A stretch of 64,000 bases of DNA from Lentisphaerota bacterium (GCA_015061575.1 SUWF01000011.1:1-64000), one strand, 5' to 3'; positions 15,049 to 24,271 are shown, counted from the stretch's first letter. Numbers and translations: made by a program. The notes: a model not told the origin generated them from the sequence alone.

Positions 15049-15603
15049 TCAACTGTTTTCCTGCTCAGCGGCTAAAGCTTTGCTCAAAAGCAACTCCAAA
15101 AGCCGCATCGTCCAAACCACATCGTCCCCTGCCCGATGGGCCGAGAGATCGTCATTTTCTCTATCCAGCTTGAGTACTGAACGCAAATTCTGCAAACTGT
15201 AACTGGGCAGCCCCGGGTAAAGTTTGCGCACCAGCAGCAGCGAATCCATCGTCTTGCCGCCCCAGAGCGGCAGTCCGCACCGGTGCAGACTTTCCTGCAA
15301 AAAACTCAAATCAAACCGGGCATTGTGCGCCACCAGCGTGGAGTTGCGGGCAAAGGCCAGAAAATCATGCCCGATATGCTGAAAACGCGGTGAATTTGCC
15401 ACCATATCATCGGTAATATGATGCACCCGGCTGGCTCCCCGGGGAATCAGACGTCCCGGATTCAACAGGGTATGAAATTCCGAGTATTCACCGGTAACTT
15501 CCACCCGCAGAGCCGCAATTTCCACAATGCGGTCATTAACCGGACTCATGCCGGTGGTTTCCAGATCAAATACCGTAAATGGCCCCAACTCATACCAGTT
15601 CAT
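15049..15603 (-). CDS. DnaQ-type 3'-5' exonuclease (DEDDh)
   Basis: A 184-residue stand-alone exonuclease domain like the epsilon proofreading subunit. The DEDDh residues are all visible: Asp and Glu in VFDLETTG, Asp in HNARFDLSFL, and His plus Asp in HRAGDDVVWT near the end. The short length suggests either a proofreading subunit acting with a separate polymerase or a general DNA/RNA-trimming enzyme. It begins 18 bases downstream of the hexose-6-phosphate mutarotase gene and is followed by the YeeE-like pair, so it may be co-transcribed without a shared role. Confidence 0.88.
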   Translation of the reverse strand: MNWYELGPFTVFDLETTGMSPVNDRIVEIAALRVEVTGEYSEFHTLLNPGRLIPRGASRVHHITDDMVANSPRFQHIGHDFLAFARNSTLVAHNARFDLSFLQESLHRCGLPLWGGKTMDSLLLVRKLYPGLPSYSLQNLRSVLKLDRENDDLSAHRAGDDVVWTMRLLELLLSKALAAEQENS

Positions 15604-15621
15604 AGCTAAAGAGCTGCTTTC

Positions 15622-16527
15622 TTATTCCAACGTTATCATCTGCCGGATCTCGGCCATGGCGCCGGGGCTCAGCACCCGGTCATCGGCTGCCGCCCCGGGG
15701 GCATTGGCAGCTTCCACGCAAACCATGGTGTGATATTCTTCGTCGCCAAAGTCCGGCATCCGCTGGGATTTTTCGATCCAGGGATTCCAAACCACCGTGG
15801 AGGTACTGCCGCTCTTGGCGATCCGGATGACCCGCCCGAACACCGGATCGACCACCCGCACGATGCCGCTGGTACGCCGGTAGACCCGGTCGATTTCCCG
15901 GTCGATGACCACTGCACCGGACTGAACGGATTCCACATTCAAAACCTTATCGCTATATTCGCAATCGGCCAGACCTTCGACTTGGATCGCTGCCGAATCG
16001 GCCACATTAAAATAGCTGTGCAAAGCTCCGGAATAAGCAAGATTATCTGTACCACTGTTATAAACCTTCAGAGCAACAGTCAATGCACTGCCCAACGTAA
16101 CCGACAGTTCCAGCTTAAATGGCTGCGGATCAAATTTGGCATCCACGTCTTTTTCGGTCAGAACCAGCGTTACCGTATTCTGTCCATCCGGCGACTTGCT
16201 GACCGAACTTACACTCCACACCGATACCCGGGCAAAGCCGTGACCGCCGAATTTCCCGGCCGGATCCGGTCCGAACCACGGCCAGCAGACCGGAATACCA
16301 CCCCGGATCGGCTCATTGGCCTGAAACATGGACTTGCTGCTCATCCACAAAACCGGCACTGCTCCGGCGGGACAATAGCTCATAACATGCGCCCCGTGCA
16401 AAGTCATTTCCACGGTGCCGAAATCATTTTTAATCCGGAGCGCAGTCAGTTGGCCGGGACCGGCAAAAAATTCAACATTTTCAGAACCGAAACGTGCCTG
16501 CAAATCACCAATCGAAAGCGTACTCAT
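15622..16527 (-). CDS. D-hexose-6-phosphate mutarotase (YeaD-like aldose epimerase)
   Basis: A 301-residue cytosolic protein of the aldose-1-epimerase superfamily, YeaD branch. Typical segments are LHGAHVMSYCP, then SSKSMFQANEPIRGGIPVCWPWFGP (quoted here in two parts: SSKSMFQANEPIRGG and IPVCWPWFGP), GFARVSVWSV, ALHSYFNV with the catalytic His, and FVCVE-like VCVEAANAPG near the end. These enzymes interconvert alpha and beta anomers of glucose-6-phosphate and similar sugars. Length is normal. It is transcribed away from ffh, with about 190 bases between the two starts. Confidence 0.88.
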   Translation of the reverse strand: MSTLSIGDLQARFGSENVEFFAGPGQLTALRIKNDFGTVEMTLHGAHVMSYCPAGAVPVLWMSSKSMFQANEPIRGGIPVCWPWFGPDPAGKFGGHGFARVSVWSVSSVSKSPDGQNTVTLVLTEKDVDAKFDPQPFKLELSVTLGSALTVALKVYNSGTDNLAYSGALHSYFNVADSAAIQVEGLADCEYSDKVLNVESVQSGAVVIDREIDRVYRRTSGIVRVVDPVFGRVIRIAKSGSTSTVVWNPWIEKSQRMPDFGDEEYHTMVCVEAANAPGAAADDRVLSPGAMAEIRQMITLE

Positions 16528-16642
16528 ATTTTTTAATCCTTATTTATACTGTAAAAATTGCCCAAAAACGAAAAATATTGGATAATTTAACACTAATAAG
16601 CCATTTTTGCAACTCCAAGTTGCAGAAAATTCACGTTTGCGC

Positions 16643-16671
16643 TTGAAGAATTGCCAAAAAGGTATTATATT
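16643..16671 (+). promoter_or_regulatory. Predicted promoter of ffh
   Basis: TTGAAG (16643-16648), a 17-base spacer and TATATT (16666-16671). This is a good sigma-70-type match ending 48 bases before the ffh start codon. Confidence 0.55.
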
Positions 16672-16719
16672 AAAGGTTATGACTGTATATGAAAACTCAA
16701 AATTGGAGAAAAAAGACTC

Positions 16720-18174
16720 ATGTTCGATAATCTGAGCGATAAATTCAGCGAGATATTCAAACGGCTCCGGGGCGAGACCCGTTTGACCGAAAGCAACATC
16801 GCCGAAGCCATGCGCGAAATCCGTCTGGCTTTGCTTGATGCCGATGTAAACATTGAAATCGCCCGGGACTTTGTGGAAAAAGTCCGCACGGACTGTCTGG
16901 GCGAAGCAGTGCTGAAAAGCATCACTCCCGGCCAACAGGTCGTCAAGATCGTCAATGACCGTTTGATCGAATTGCTGGGCAGCGAAGTCGGCAGTTTGAA
17001 TCTGGCCAGTCAGCCGACTGTGATCATGCTGGTGGGTCTGCACGGTTCCGGGAAAACCACGACCGCCGCCAAACTGGCCAAGTATCTGACCGACAAAGAA
17101 AAGAAATCAGTTTTGCTGGCCGCTTGCGACGTCTACCGCCCGGCCGCTATCGATCAGTTGGAGATCCTCGGCAAAGAACTGAATATACCCGTTTATGCCG
17201 AACGCGGCAATTTGAACGTCGTCGATATTGCGGCCAAAGCAGTCAGCAAAGCTAAATTTGAACACGCCAATGTGGTGATTCTTGATACCGCCGGGCGGCT
17301 GGAAATCGACGATGCCATGGTTCAAGAGCTTATCCGCCTGCGCCAGAGCGTGCGCGCTGACGAAGTGCTGCTGGTAGCCGATGCAGCGTTGGGGCAGGAA
17401 GCAGTGCATGTGGCGGATACGTTCCACAAAGCGTTGGATCTCACCGGCTTTATCCTTACCAAATTGGATGGGGATGCCCGCGGCGGGGCTGCGCTTTCCA
17501 TCCGGCAAGTCACTGGCTGTCCGGTCAAGTTTATAGGTATCGGCGAAAAAACCGATGATTTGGATGTGTTTTACCCTGACCGCATGGCATCGCGTATACT
17601 GGGCATGGGGGACGTGGTTTCGCTGGTGGAAAAGGCGGCCGCAGATCTGGATCAGGAGGAAGCGGAAAAACTGGCGGCCAAGCTGCGCAAAAATGAATTT
17701 GATTTCAATGACTTTTTAAGCCAGATCAAACAATTTGATAAATTAGGCGGTCTGGAAGGCTTGCTCAAGTTTCTGCCCGGCGGCAAACAGCTTTCCGAAG
17801 CGGCGGCCATGATCGATCCCCGGGAATTCAAGCGGCTGGAAGCGATGGTGCTTTCCATGACCCCGCAGGAAAGAAGCAATCCGGATCTGATCGACTTCTC
17901 CCGCAGAAAACGTATTGCCAAAGGCTGCGGCCTGCCGCTGGAAAAAATTGCCGGATACATACGACAATTCAACCAGATGCGGAAAATGATGAAAAAAGGC
18001 GGGCTTATGAAGTCATTGCTGGGAGGAGGTATGCCGGGAAGTATGCCTTCAGCGGGCGGATTCAATCCGTTCGGCGGATCCAGTCAGACGATCAGCAAAA
18101 AAGAACAGGAAAAGAAAAAACGGATCGCTAAACTCAAGAAAAAAGAAAAACAGAAACAACGCAGAAAAAAATAA
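16720..18174 (+). CDS. ffh: Signal recognition particle GTPase Ffh
   Basis: A 484-residue protein with the full NG and M domains. The N domain has the ALLEADV-like ALLDADV. The GTPase motifs are GLHGSGKTTTAAKLA (G1), DVYRPAAIDQL (the SRP insertion), DTAGRLEID (G3) and TKLDGDARGG (G4/closing loop). The M domain has the methionine-rich RNA- and signal-binding helices (MVLSMTPQER, QFNQMRKMMKKGGLMKSLL) and a lysine-rich tail. Ffh binds 4.5S RNA and carries nascent membrane proteins to FtsY. I could not find the 4.5S RNA gene nearby. The first residues of G1 read LHGSGK where most have QGSGKTT-like GLQGSGKT; His in place of Gln also occurs and is unlikely to matter. Confidence 0.97.
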   Translation: MFDNLSDKFSEIFKRLRGETRLTESNIAEAMREIRLALLDADVNIEIARDFVEKVRTDCLGEAVLKSITPGQQVVKIVNDRLIELLGSEVGSLNLASQPTVIMLVGLHGSGKTTTAAKLAKYLTDKEKKSVLLAACDVYRPAAIDQLEILGKELNIPVYAERGNLNVVDIAAKAVSKAKFEHANVVILDTAGRLEIDDAMVQELIRLRQSVRADEVLLVADAALGQEAVHVADTFHKALDLTGFILTKLDGDARGGAALSIRQVTGCPVKFIGIGEKTDDLDVFYPDRMASRILGMGDVVSLVEKAAADLDQEEAEKLAAKLRKNEFDFNDFLSQIKQFDKLGGLEGLLKFLPGGKQLSEAAAMIDPREFKRLEAMVLSMTPQERSNPDLIDFSRRKRIAKGCGLPLEKIAGYIRQFNQMRKMMKKGGLMKSLLGGGMPGSMPSAGGFNPFGGSSQTISKKEQEKKKRIAKLKKKEKQKQRRKK

Positions 18175-18243
18175 TCTGCCGGGGACTTGGAGTTTTTCCT
18201 CAAAAATACAGTAACTTATTAATTTACAACAGGAGTCTTTATT

Positions 18244-19041
18244 ATGTTAACAATCGTTATTGCCTTGATTGTGGGTATGCTGGCGGGCTTTTTCAGCGGT
18301 AATGCTTTGAACAACATGGCGTGGGGGTCGGTTATCGGAGTAGTAAGCTTGCTGGCCATCCAGATTTCCGCCGGTCTTTTTATCCGGCGTCAGGTCAACA
18401 AAGTCAACAATGCCATTCAAACCCAGCTGCAGGAAGTTCAAGCCAAACTGCAGCGCAAGATCAACATGATGCAGCAGCGCCCCGGCATGTCGCCGAAGTT
18501 TCTGCAGAGCGCCGTGGAAAAAGATCAAACTCAAGCTGTGCATAAAGCTTTGGAAATGACCGAAACTCTGAAAAAATATTATCTGTGGAGCCCGTTGCTT
18601 TCCAAACAAATCAGCACCATGAAAATGATGTTTCATTATCAAATCAAAGAGTTTGATAAAGTTGATGCGCTCATGAGTCAGTGTCTCTTTTTTGATCCGA
18701 CTTCCAGCGCCATGCGTATTGCCCGCATGTATCGCAAAAATGATCCCAAGCTGGATAAATTTGCCCAGGGCAAACTTAAGCGTGCCAAAGGCGAACAAGC
18801 CGTGCTGCTGTTTGCTCTCTACAGCTGGATATTGGTCAAACGCAACGATATAAATGCGGCGATCAAAGTTTTGGCCGACAGTAAAAAACGCTGTGCCAAC
18901 GAAGTACTCAACGCCAACTGGGAACGGTTGGTCAACGGCAAAACCAAGAATTTCTCCAACGCTGCTTTGGGCGAAATGTGGTACATGCTCTATCTGGAAG
19001 AACCCAAAGTCAAAACCCAACGGATGCGTCAGCAATATTGA
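18244..19041 (+). CDS. Membrane-anchored protein of unknown function
   Basis: 265 residues, with two N-terminal membrane helices (LTIVIALIVGMLAGFFSGNAL and MAWGSVIGVVSLLAIQISAGL, each shortened here) and then a basic linker with coiled-coil character (VNNAIQTQLQEVQAKLQRKI). The remaining 170 residues look all-helical and resemble tetratricopeptide-like pairs (AGLINAI-type INAAIKVLADSKKRCANE). It has a good ribosome-binding site (aggag) and follows ffh by 69 bases, so the two may share a transcript. I do not recognise the family. Position beside ffh hints at a membrane or envelope role, nothing more. Confidence 0.6.
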   Translation: MLTIVIALIVGMLAGFFSGNALNNMAWGSVIGVVSLLAIQISAGLFIRRQVNKVNNAIQTQLQEVQAKLQRKINMMQQRPGMSPKFLQSAVEKDQTQAVHKALEMTETLKKYYLWSPLLSKQISTMKMMFHYQIKEFDKVDALMSQCLFFDPTSSAMRIARMYRKNDPKLDKFAQGKLKRAKGEQAVLLFALYSWILVKRNDINAAIKVLADSKKRCANEVLNANWERLVNGKTKNFSNAALGEMWYMLYLEEPKVKTQRMRQQY

Positions 19042-19079
19042 TCGCTCCATAAGTTCTGACTCATATTGAATCAACGTTT

Positions 19080-20180
19080 ATGAGTATTATACGTCAAACC
19101 ACGTCAGCGTTGGCACCGGCCCGGAGTTTTGCGGCCAATCCGCTGGCACCGGAATTACTGGCCAAAGGAATAATAGTTCGCTCCCCCAATTGGCTGGGCG
19201 ATGCTGTTATGACCCTGCCGGCATTGAAAGCACTGCGCAATTTATTGCCCCAACAAGCACCGTTGACCGTTATTGCTCCGCCGCAGGTAACGGATCTTTA
19301 CCGGCTCTATCCGGGAGTTGATCACATTATAACCATCGACCGGGCGCACGCCAAATGGTCGGCGCGCAGTGTAGCCAGACTCCAGCGGCTGGGCAGTTGC
19401 GTGGGAGTACTTTTCAGTAATTCGCTGCGTGATGCCTGGCAAATGCGCTGGGCAGGTATAAAGTATTTGTATGGACGGTCGGCCCGCTGCCGGGGATTTT
19501 TGATGAAGCGAACGTTCAAATTTCCCCAATGGCAGCCGGGGATGCTTAACGAAAGCCACCACACCAACGAGTATTTATCGATAGTGCAAGCCATGGGCGC
19601 AGTCCGTCCGGAACCTTTGATGCCGCAACTTAATTCGCCGTTAAGCATGGGGCAGCTTTCGCTGAAAATGCAAAGTTTCTGCCAACACCCCAAATTGCTT
19701 TTAATGGCTCCCGGAGCAGCTTACGGAGCAGCCAAACGCTGGGCCAGCAGCAATTTTAATGCGGTGGCAGCTGAATACATCCGTCAAGGCGGGATCGTTG
19801 CGGTTTTAGGCAGTAACTCCGAACGGCGTATCGGTGACGAAGTTATCAGTCAACTACCGCTCAACCGGGCATTCAATCTCTCCGGAGAAACCACTTTCAG
19901 CGATTTATACAATCTTATAAAATCCGCCCAAGGCTGCGTGGCCAACGACTCCGGGATCATGCATTTGGCAGCGGCGCTGGGGTTGCCGGGCGTGGCGGTT
20001 TTCGGCCCCACCGACTATCGGGCAACGGGGCCAGTGGCAGAAAACTGGCTGGTTGTATTTGACAAGGAGCCGTGTGCACCGTGTTTCAAGCGGGTTTGTC
20101 CCTCCGGCAGCTGTAACTGCATGAAAAAACTGCAGCCCCAAGAAGTGCTCCAAGCCATGCAGCAGCTGCATTTGCTGTAA
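19080..20180 (+). CDS. Lipopolysaccharide heptosyltransferase (GT9, WaaF-like)
   Basis: A 366-residue GT9 glycosyltransferase. The N-terminal motif VRSPNWLGDAVMTLPALKAL is the WaaF signature (short-loop GDA with following prolines). The donor-binding half has KLLLMAPGAAYGAAKRW, FNLSGETTFSDL and the acidic NDSGIMHLAAALGLPGVAVFGPT. Near the end a CAPCFKRVCP cysteine cluster occurs, typical of heptosyltransferase II C-termini. The enzyme adds heptose to the LPS inner core from ADP-heptose at the inner face of the cytoplasmic membrane. A second GT9 gene lies at 31792-32877, and together they could build the Hep-Hep unit. Confidence 0.85.
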   Translation: MSIIRQTTSALAPARSFAANPLAPELLAKGIIVRSPNWLGDAVMTLPALKALRNLLPQQAPLTVIAPPQVTDLYRLYPGVDHIITIDRAHAKWSARSVARLQRLGSCVGVLFSNSLRDAWQMRWAGIKYLYGRSARCRGFLMKRTFKFPQWQPGMLNESHHTNEYLSIVQAMGAVRPEPLMPQLNSPLSMGQLSLKMQSFCQHPKLLLMAPGAAYGAAKRWASSNFNAVAAEYIRQGGIVAVLGSNSERRIGDEVISQLPLNRAFNLSGETTFSDLYNLIKSAQGCVANDSGIMHLAAALGLPGVAVFGPTDYRATGPVAENWLVVFDKEPCAPCFKRVCPSGSCNCMKKLQPQEVLQAMQQLHLL

Positions 20181-20323
20181 AGCCAACCAATCATTCAGCT
20201 GGCCGGACAGAGTTGCCAGGCACACGCCCGGGAGGCTCGATAAGTTGTGCTGCAAGAGTATATTGCCGCAGCTGCGGTAATAGCTTGCCGGATCATCGTT
20301 GGCTTATCTGTAAAATGACAACA

Positions 20324-20342
20324 GCCCGGGATTTTCCCGGGC
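20324..20342 (+). terminator. Terminator after the heptosyltransferase gene
   Basis: gcccggga and tcccgggc with a three-base loop form a very strong stem, and a T-run (attttttac) follows some 15 bases later. It lies between convergent genes, so it may serve both directions. Confidence 0.5.
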
Positions 20343-20390
20343 CGCTGCGGCTGGATTTTTTACGTTCCAGCTGACGAGTTTTGATTTTGT

Positions 20391-21269
20391 TTATTGCTTG
20401 CGATCCAATACTTCACTCAGCGGGATGCGTTTTTCGTTGCTTCCGTAAGCAATGTTGTTGCAGCCGTCGATAAATGAATCACAGTAACCGGCTAAGGCAA
20501 ATGCTTCCGGATATTCTTTGGAGTCCGGATCCGGACGGTATTCACGCACCACATAATAGGGCGGTTTGATTTCAGGATAATGAAAACTGTCGGGATCGCT
20601 GAGCAACTTGAGCATTGCTTTTTCCGCTCCGGCTTCCAACGCCTGACGCACTTTGGCTATCGGTTCATGGCGGGCACTCAAATTTATTTTCTGATATTGC
20701 GCAAAGGTCATTGAGGCTGATTCACCGTTGTCCGGATTCACTCCGCGCTTGCCTGCTACGGTCACCACCCCCGGCGTCAGCGCTTCGGCCTCCCGGCACA
20801 ACGCTTCTTCACCGGCAGCAAAAATCGTGGGGATCCCCAGTTCCATTGCACAGAGTGCCATCATGCCGTATTCGCCGATGGAAATACCATTTACCCGCTG
20901 ATCCAACGTGCGCTTGTTGCCGGTATGTGCCAAATGCGAATAGCTGCTGCCGGCTTTGGCGTGCTGCCCGACAAATGCCAACGCATCAAAACTTTTATCC
21001 AGATTCCACGGCCAGGTCGGTTCATGGCGACCGTTGAAAAGCGCCGCCCGGCTGTCAAGCAGTTCCGGAACGATGCTGTCGGTACGATGCCCGATCTGCA
21101 CTTCCACAGCATCGGCACCTCCTTTGAAAAAACCACGCACTGCCGCATTGACTTCTTCGGTCAGCAACACCCGGCTGCTTTCGTAGTATTTGCCGGTTCC
21201 CCAGCAGCAATTTTCGCTATCCAGCACCCCGGATACGCCTTCCAAATCGGTCATGATAAAAATTTTCAT
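20391..21269 (-). CDS. M55-family D-aminopeptidase (DppA-like)
   Basis: 292 residues from the ATG at 21269, chosen for the aaaggag eight bases upstream. The N-terminus MKIFIMTDLEGVSGV carries the DxEG zinc motif of M55 (DppA) peptidases. Further conserved pieces are GADAVEVQIGHRTDS, FVGQHAKAG (metal-ligand His) and GEYGMMALCAMELGIPTIFAAG. These enzymes release D-amino acids such as D-Ala from short peptides, often in the recycling of cell-wall peptides. It is the last gene of a long minus-strand run and lies 22 bases after the methyltransferase gene. The second-half residues differ more than the N-terminus, but length is normal. Confidence 0.85.
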   Translation of the reverse strand: MKIFIMTDLEGVSGVLDSENCCWGTGKYYESSRVLLTEEVNAAVRGFFKGGADAVEVQIGHRTDSIVPELLDSRAALFNGRHEPTWPWNLDKSFDALAFVGQHAKAGSSYSHLAHTGNKRTLDQRVNGISIGEYGMMALCAMELGIPTIFAAGEEALCREAEALTPGVVTVAGKRGVNPDNGESASMTFAQYQKINLSARHEPIAKVRQALEAGAEKAMLKLLSDPDSFHYPEIKPPYYVVREYRPDPDSKEYPEAFALAGYCDSFIDGCNNIAYGSNEKRIPLSEVLDRKQ

Positions 21270-21291
21270 ACCCACAAACTCCTTTTCTTTA

Positions 21292-21975
21292 TTATCGATC
21301 ATTTTTTTCGATCAGCAAAAGCAAATTCGATGGCATCAGCAAAAAATCCACCGTCATGATCTGGTACTTGATTCCCAACTCTCTGCAGATACGTTTGAGC
21401 GTCCGGCGACTCAACAGATTAAGATTTTCTTCTTTGCTTAAATAGCGCAAGCCCAAACACCTCAGGATCATACGGTGTAACTTTTTAGGCAGCCAGTGCA
21501 AAAACGGCCAATAGGTGTGAAATTCAAATACATGCCAGCGGTTGGGCGTGGTTATGAACACATATTTTCTGCTGACCCGCAACGCTTCGGCGATCAACGC
21601 TTTCTGCCGATGATAATTCCCCACATGCTCAATCACGGCTGACGAAAAGACCAAGTCAAACGAATCATCGTCAAACGGCAAACAGCAGCCGTCGCCCTGC
21701 ACAAAGGTCAAGCCGGGGAAAAGTTTTTCCAGCGCACTTGCATCCTGATCGCTCAAAGCGCATATACGATCGCTGTGCGGATAAAAACATTCAAAAAAGT
21801 TGGAATAGGCGGCTTGCGAATCCGCCGTTACACCTACATCAAGGATGCTTTCCAACTGTTCAAGGTCGATATTTTCCGCCAGTTTACCGTAGATTTTACG
21901 GCGGACTTTAAACGCCATTTTTGCCCCGAACGAATCGGGTTTGACCACACTGGCGATTTCCGGATTCACCTGCAT
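21292..21975 (-). CDS. Class I SAM-dependent methyltransferase
   Basis: A 227-residue protein with the Rossmann-type methyltransferase core. Motif I is degenerate (ESILDVGVTADSQ), followed by ICALSDQDA, FVQGDGCCLPFDDDSFDLVFSSAVIEHV (quoted in parts as FVQGDGCCLPF and DSFDLVFSSAVIEHV) and the post-motif helix. The C-terminal part has aromatic residues (HTYWPFLHWLPKKL) often seen in type 11 methyltransferases acting on lipids or glycans. The gene follows the Ehr operon's small-subunit gene by three bases, so it is probably co-transcribed. Its substrate cannot be read from sequence. Confidence 0.8.
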   Translation of the reverse strand: MQVNPEIASVVKPDSFGAKMAFKVRRKIYGKLAENIDLEQLESILDVGVTADSQAAYSNFFECFYPHSDRICALSDQDASALEKLFPGLTFVQGDGCCLPFDDDSFDLVFSSAVIEHVGNYHRQKALIAEALRVSRKYVFITTPNRWHVFEFHTYWPFLHWLPKKLHRMILRCLGLRYLSKEENLNLLSRRTLKRICRELGIKYQIMTVDFLLMPSNLLLLIEKNDR

Positions 21976-21978
21976 AAA

Positions 21979-22743
21979 TCAAGCCCGGTTATCCAGTTGA
22001 CGACGCCCCATAAAACGCACCAATGCTTCCAGCAGCGTTGCCGGATGCGGCGGACAGCCCGGCACATACAAATGCACCGGCAAAATACCTTCCACCCCGC
22101 CTGCAGCGTGCGGACTGTCGTAATAGATCCCGCCGGATATGGCACACGCCCCGCAAGCAATCACCAATTTGGGTTCGCCCATGGCAGCGTAGGTCTTCAG
22201 CAGTGCTGTACGCATATTATCGGTAACCGGTCCGGTGATCAGCAGCGCATCGGCATGACGCGGCGAAGCAACTACTTTGATTCCGAACCGCCCCATATCC
22301 CAGGCCAAAGTATTCAGCACGTTAAAATCCAATTCGCAGGCCGCACAACCGCCCGCTGAAACCTGCCGGATGTGCAGTGATTTGCCGTACAATGCCTTGA
22401 TCCCGGCATCCAGCTGCTCATCCAGCTGAATACTATGCCCATAGGTCAGCAGATTTTCCCGCTGCATAGTACCCATGCGGTATTCACTGGTAAAACGTAT
22501 CGCCGGATTGATTTGCTGACATTTTCCGCAAAAGATACACCGTCCGAGGTCGATGCAGACTTTTTCTTTATCCATGGCATCCACCGGACAGTTTGCTGCT
22601 GTCTGCTGCCAGATTTCATCAGTAAAATCGTTGCGGTCAAATTCAATGCGCCCCCGGAAATGTTCCGGCAAATTGGGCGGAGCATCCGGAAATTTATTAG
22701 TCCGGTATTTTTGAAACAACCTTGCGCACAATGCTTTAATCAT
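21979..22743 (-). CDS. Ehr/group-4-hydrogenase-type small subunit with N-terminal ferredoxin part
   Basis: 254 residues from the ATG at 22743 (aaggag before it). The N-terminal 80 residues hold one [4Fe-4S] site: CIFCGKC at 69-75 plus the Cys-Pro at 52-53. The rest matches NuoB/HycG-type small subunits. The proximal-cluster cysteines are present (GGCAACE at 131-137, ACGAC near 196-200, PGCPPHP near 229). In complex I-like and group 4 hydrogenase complexes this subunit passes electrons between the ferredoxin part and the large subunit. Here those cysteines are kept, although the partner large subunit lacks the N-terminal nickel ligands. It is the last subunit gene of the operon. A fused ferredoxin domain replaces the usual separate HycF gene. 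Confidence 0.85.
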   Translation of the reverse strand: MIKALCARLFQKYRTNKFPDAPPNLPEHFRGRIEFDRNDFTDEIWQQTAANCPVDAMDKEKVCIDLGRCIFCGKCQQINPAIRFTSEYRMGTMQRENLLTYGHSIQLDEQLDAGIKALYGKSLHIRQVSAGGCAACELDFNVLNTLAWDMGRFGIKVVASPRHADALLITGPVTDNMRTALLKTYAAMGEPKLVIACGACAISGGIYYDSPHAAGGVEGILPVHLYVPGCPPHPATLLEALVRFMGRRQLDNRA

Positions 22744-22756
22744 CTGACTATTCTCC

Positions 22757-24250
22757 TTAAAGATCATGCCCGCAATAGGACAAATTAAAACTCTTGTTGC
22801 AAATCGGGAAGTTCGATATCTGCTCCCCGCGCAGCGCCAATACCAATGCAAACCAATTATGGAAAGATGGATCCACCAGCTTTATACGCTTGAACTTGCC
22901 GTCAGCACCGGTCAGTCCGCAGCAGACAACTTCGCCGCGCCACGCTTCCACTGCAGTCACAGCCAAAGCTTCCGGGATCATATTGCCGTCAGCTGCCGGA
23001 GCATCTTCGCTCCAGGCGGCACTGGCTGCATTGCTTTCCAGCATAGTAAACAATGCCCGCACCATACGGATGGATTCCCGCAGTTCCCGCCGCCGCAACT
23101 TCAAACGGGCGATCACATCGCCGGAGCGCTTGAGCCCGGTCTGCCAAACCAATTTATCATACACGCCGATATTGCCCAGATCTCGCCGGACATCAATATC
23201 CAAACCAGCTGCCCGGGCCGCCACGCCAACGGCGCCGATCTGGCGCATCACTTCCGGCGCCACCGTACCGGTATTTTCAAACCGGTCAAGCACGCCCGGA
23301 TCATCGGCCAGCAGCTGCCAGGCGTTTTTGAAATCCGCCACTGTGCGCTCAAACCAATCCCGCAAAAACGGCAGTTTGTTATTACCCAGATCAAACGCCA
23401 CACCATTGTAAGTTACATAATTGCGCCCAAAACGATTTCCGCAGAGCATCGCAGTCATATTCAAAAAATCACCGCGGATGCGCCCGCAGTAAGCACTGGA
23501 AGTCAAAAACGCCACATCACCAGCCAACGCCCCGATGTCGCCTACATGATTGGCAATGCGCTCCAGCTCCAAAGCCAGCGTCCGCAATATTTGAGCGCGC
23601 TCCGGCAGTTTGCTGCGCGGCTGCTGTGCCAGAGCTGCCGCCATGCCGTCGTAAGCCAGTGCGTAAGCTATGGAACTGTCGCCGGCAGCTGTTTCGATCA
23701 AATGAGTGTGCCGCTTGGCCGGAGCTGTCAGCAGCATTTTTTCGATCCCACGATGCTGATACCCGAGTTCGATTTCCAGAAAGTAGACATCTTCGCCCAT
23801 GCACTGAAAGCGGAAATGTCCCGGCTCGATCACCCCGGCATGCACCGGCCCAACTGCCACTTCGTGTGCAGCGTTGCCCTGCAAGGTAAAATAATCAGTT
23901 ACGCCGGGCTGCGGAGCATTTTCAAACCGGATCGGCTTGAGCCACGGATGCCCTTCCGGTTTGATATGATCGGATTCAAAGATCTCGCGCTCGAACCAAT
24001 GAAAGGCCGCTATATGCGGTGTTAAAGCCGGATAACTGTTGCCTATCGCCGTACAGGCTGCTTTGAATGATTTTTCTGCTGGATCGATCAATATTGCGTA
24101 AAGCTTGCCTGTGCTGGCAAACAGTGCGCCTACCCGGCAATTCTGCAGATTTATCGCCTCAGCCAACACATCCCGAAAACGGTCAAAATCATGCTGTGGA
24201 ATATCTTTCAATAAGATTTTTCCGGTATTTTTGAAACTTGCAAAATCCAT
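22757..24250 (-). CDS. Hydrogenase-like large subunit without the N-terminal Ni-binding cysteines (Ehr-type)
   Basis: 497 residues from the ATG at 24250. Residues about 5-115 form a NuoC-like 30-kDa domain and the rest a NuoD/HycE-like large subunit (RFQCMGEDVYFLEIELGYQHRGIEK, quoted only to place it: VYFLEIELGYQHRGIEK). Where group 4 [NiFe] hydrogenases have R-I-C-G-x-C, this protein has TAAGDSSIAYALA (the six positions are T-A-A-G-D-S near 187-192), so both Ni-ligand cysteines are gone. The C-terminal DPCxxC is replaced by FPICNKSFNLSYCGHDL. The protein therefore should not react with hydrogen. It fits the Ehr (energy-converting-hydrogenase-related) group, whose reaction is unknown. The HycE-like NuoC fusion and the operon support the family call. 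Confidence 0.85.
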   Translation of the reverse strand: MDFASFKNTGKILLKDIPQHDFDRFRDVLAEAINLQNCRVGALFASTGKLYAILIDPAEKSFKAACTAIGNSYPALTPHIAAFHWFEREIFESDHIKPEGHPWLKPIRFENAPQPGVTDYFTLQGNAAHEVAVGPVHAGVIEPGHFRFQCMGEDVYFLEIELGYQHRGIEKMLLTAPAKRHTHLIETAAGDSSIAYALAYDGMAAALAQQPRSKLPERAQILRTLALELERIANHVGDIGALAGDVAFLTSSAYCGRIRGDFLNMTAMLCGNRFGRNYVTYNGVAFDLGNNKLPFLRDWFERTVADFKNAWQLLADDPGVLDRFENTGTVAPEVMRQIGAVGVAARAAGLDIDVRRDLGNIGVYDKLVWQTGLKRSGDVIARLKLRRRELRESIRMVRALFTMLESNAASAAWSEDAPAADGNMIPEALAVTAVEAWRGEVVCCGLTGADGKFKRIKLVDPSFHNWFALVLALRGEQISNFPICNKSFNLSYCGHDL

Positions 24251-24271
24251 ATTCAACTCCCTGAGCCTACC

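Noticed and set aside
22766-24025. A 419-codon plus-strand frame in the hydrogenase-like large subunit gene
   Set aside because: It is antisense to a protein with clear family motifs; no start signals or domains.
21979-24250. A functional [NiFe] hydrogenase
   Set aside because: The large subunit lacks both N-terminal Ni-binding cysteines and the DPCxxC motif, so hydrogen activity is not supported.
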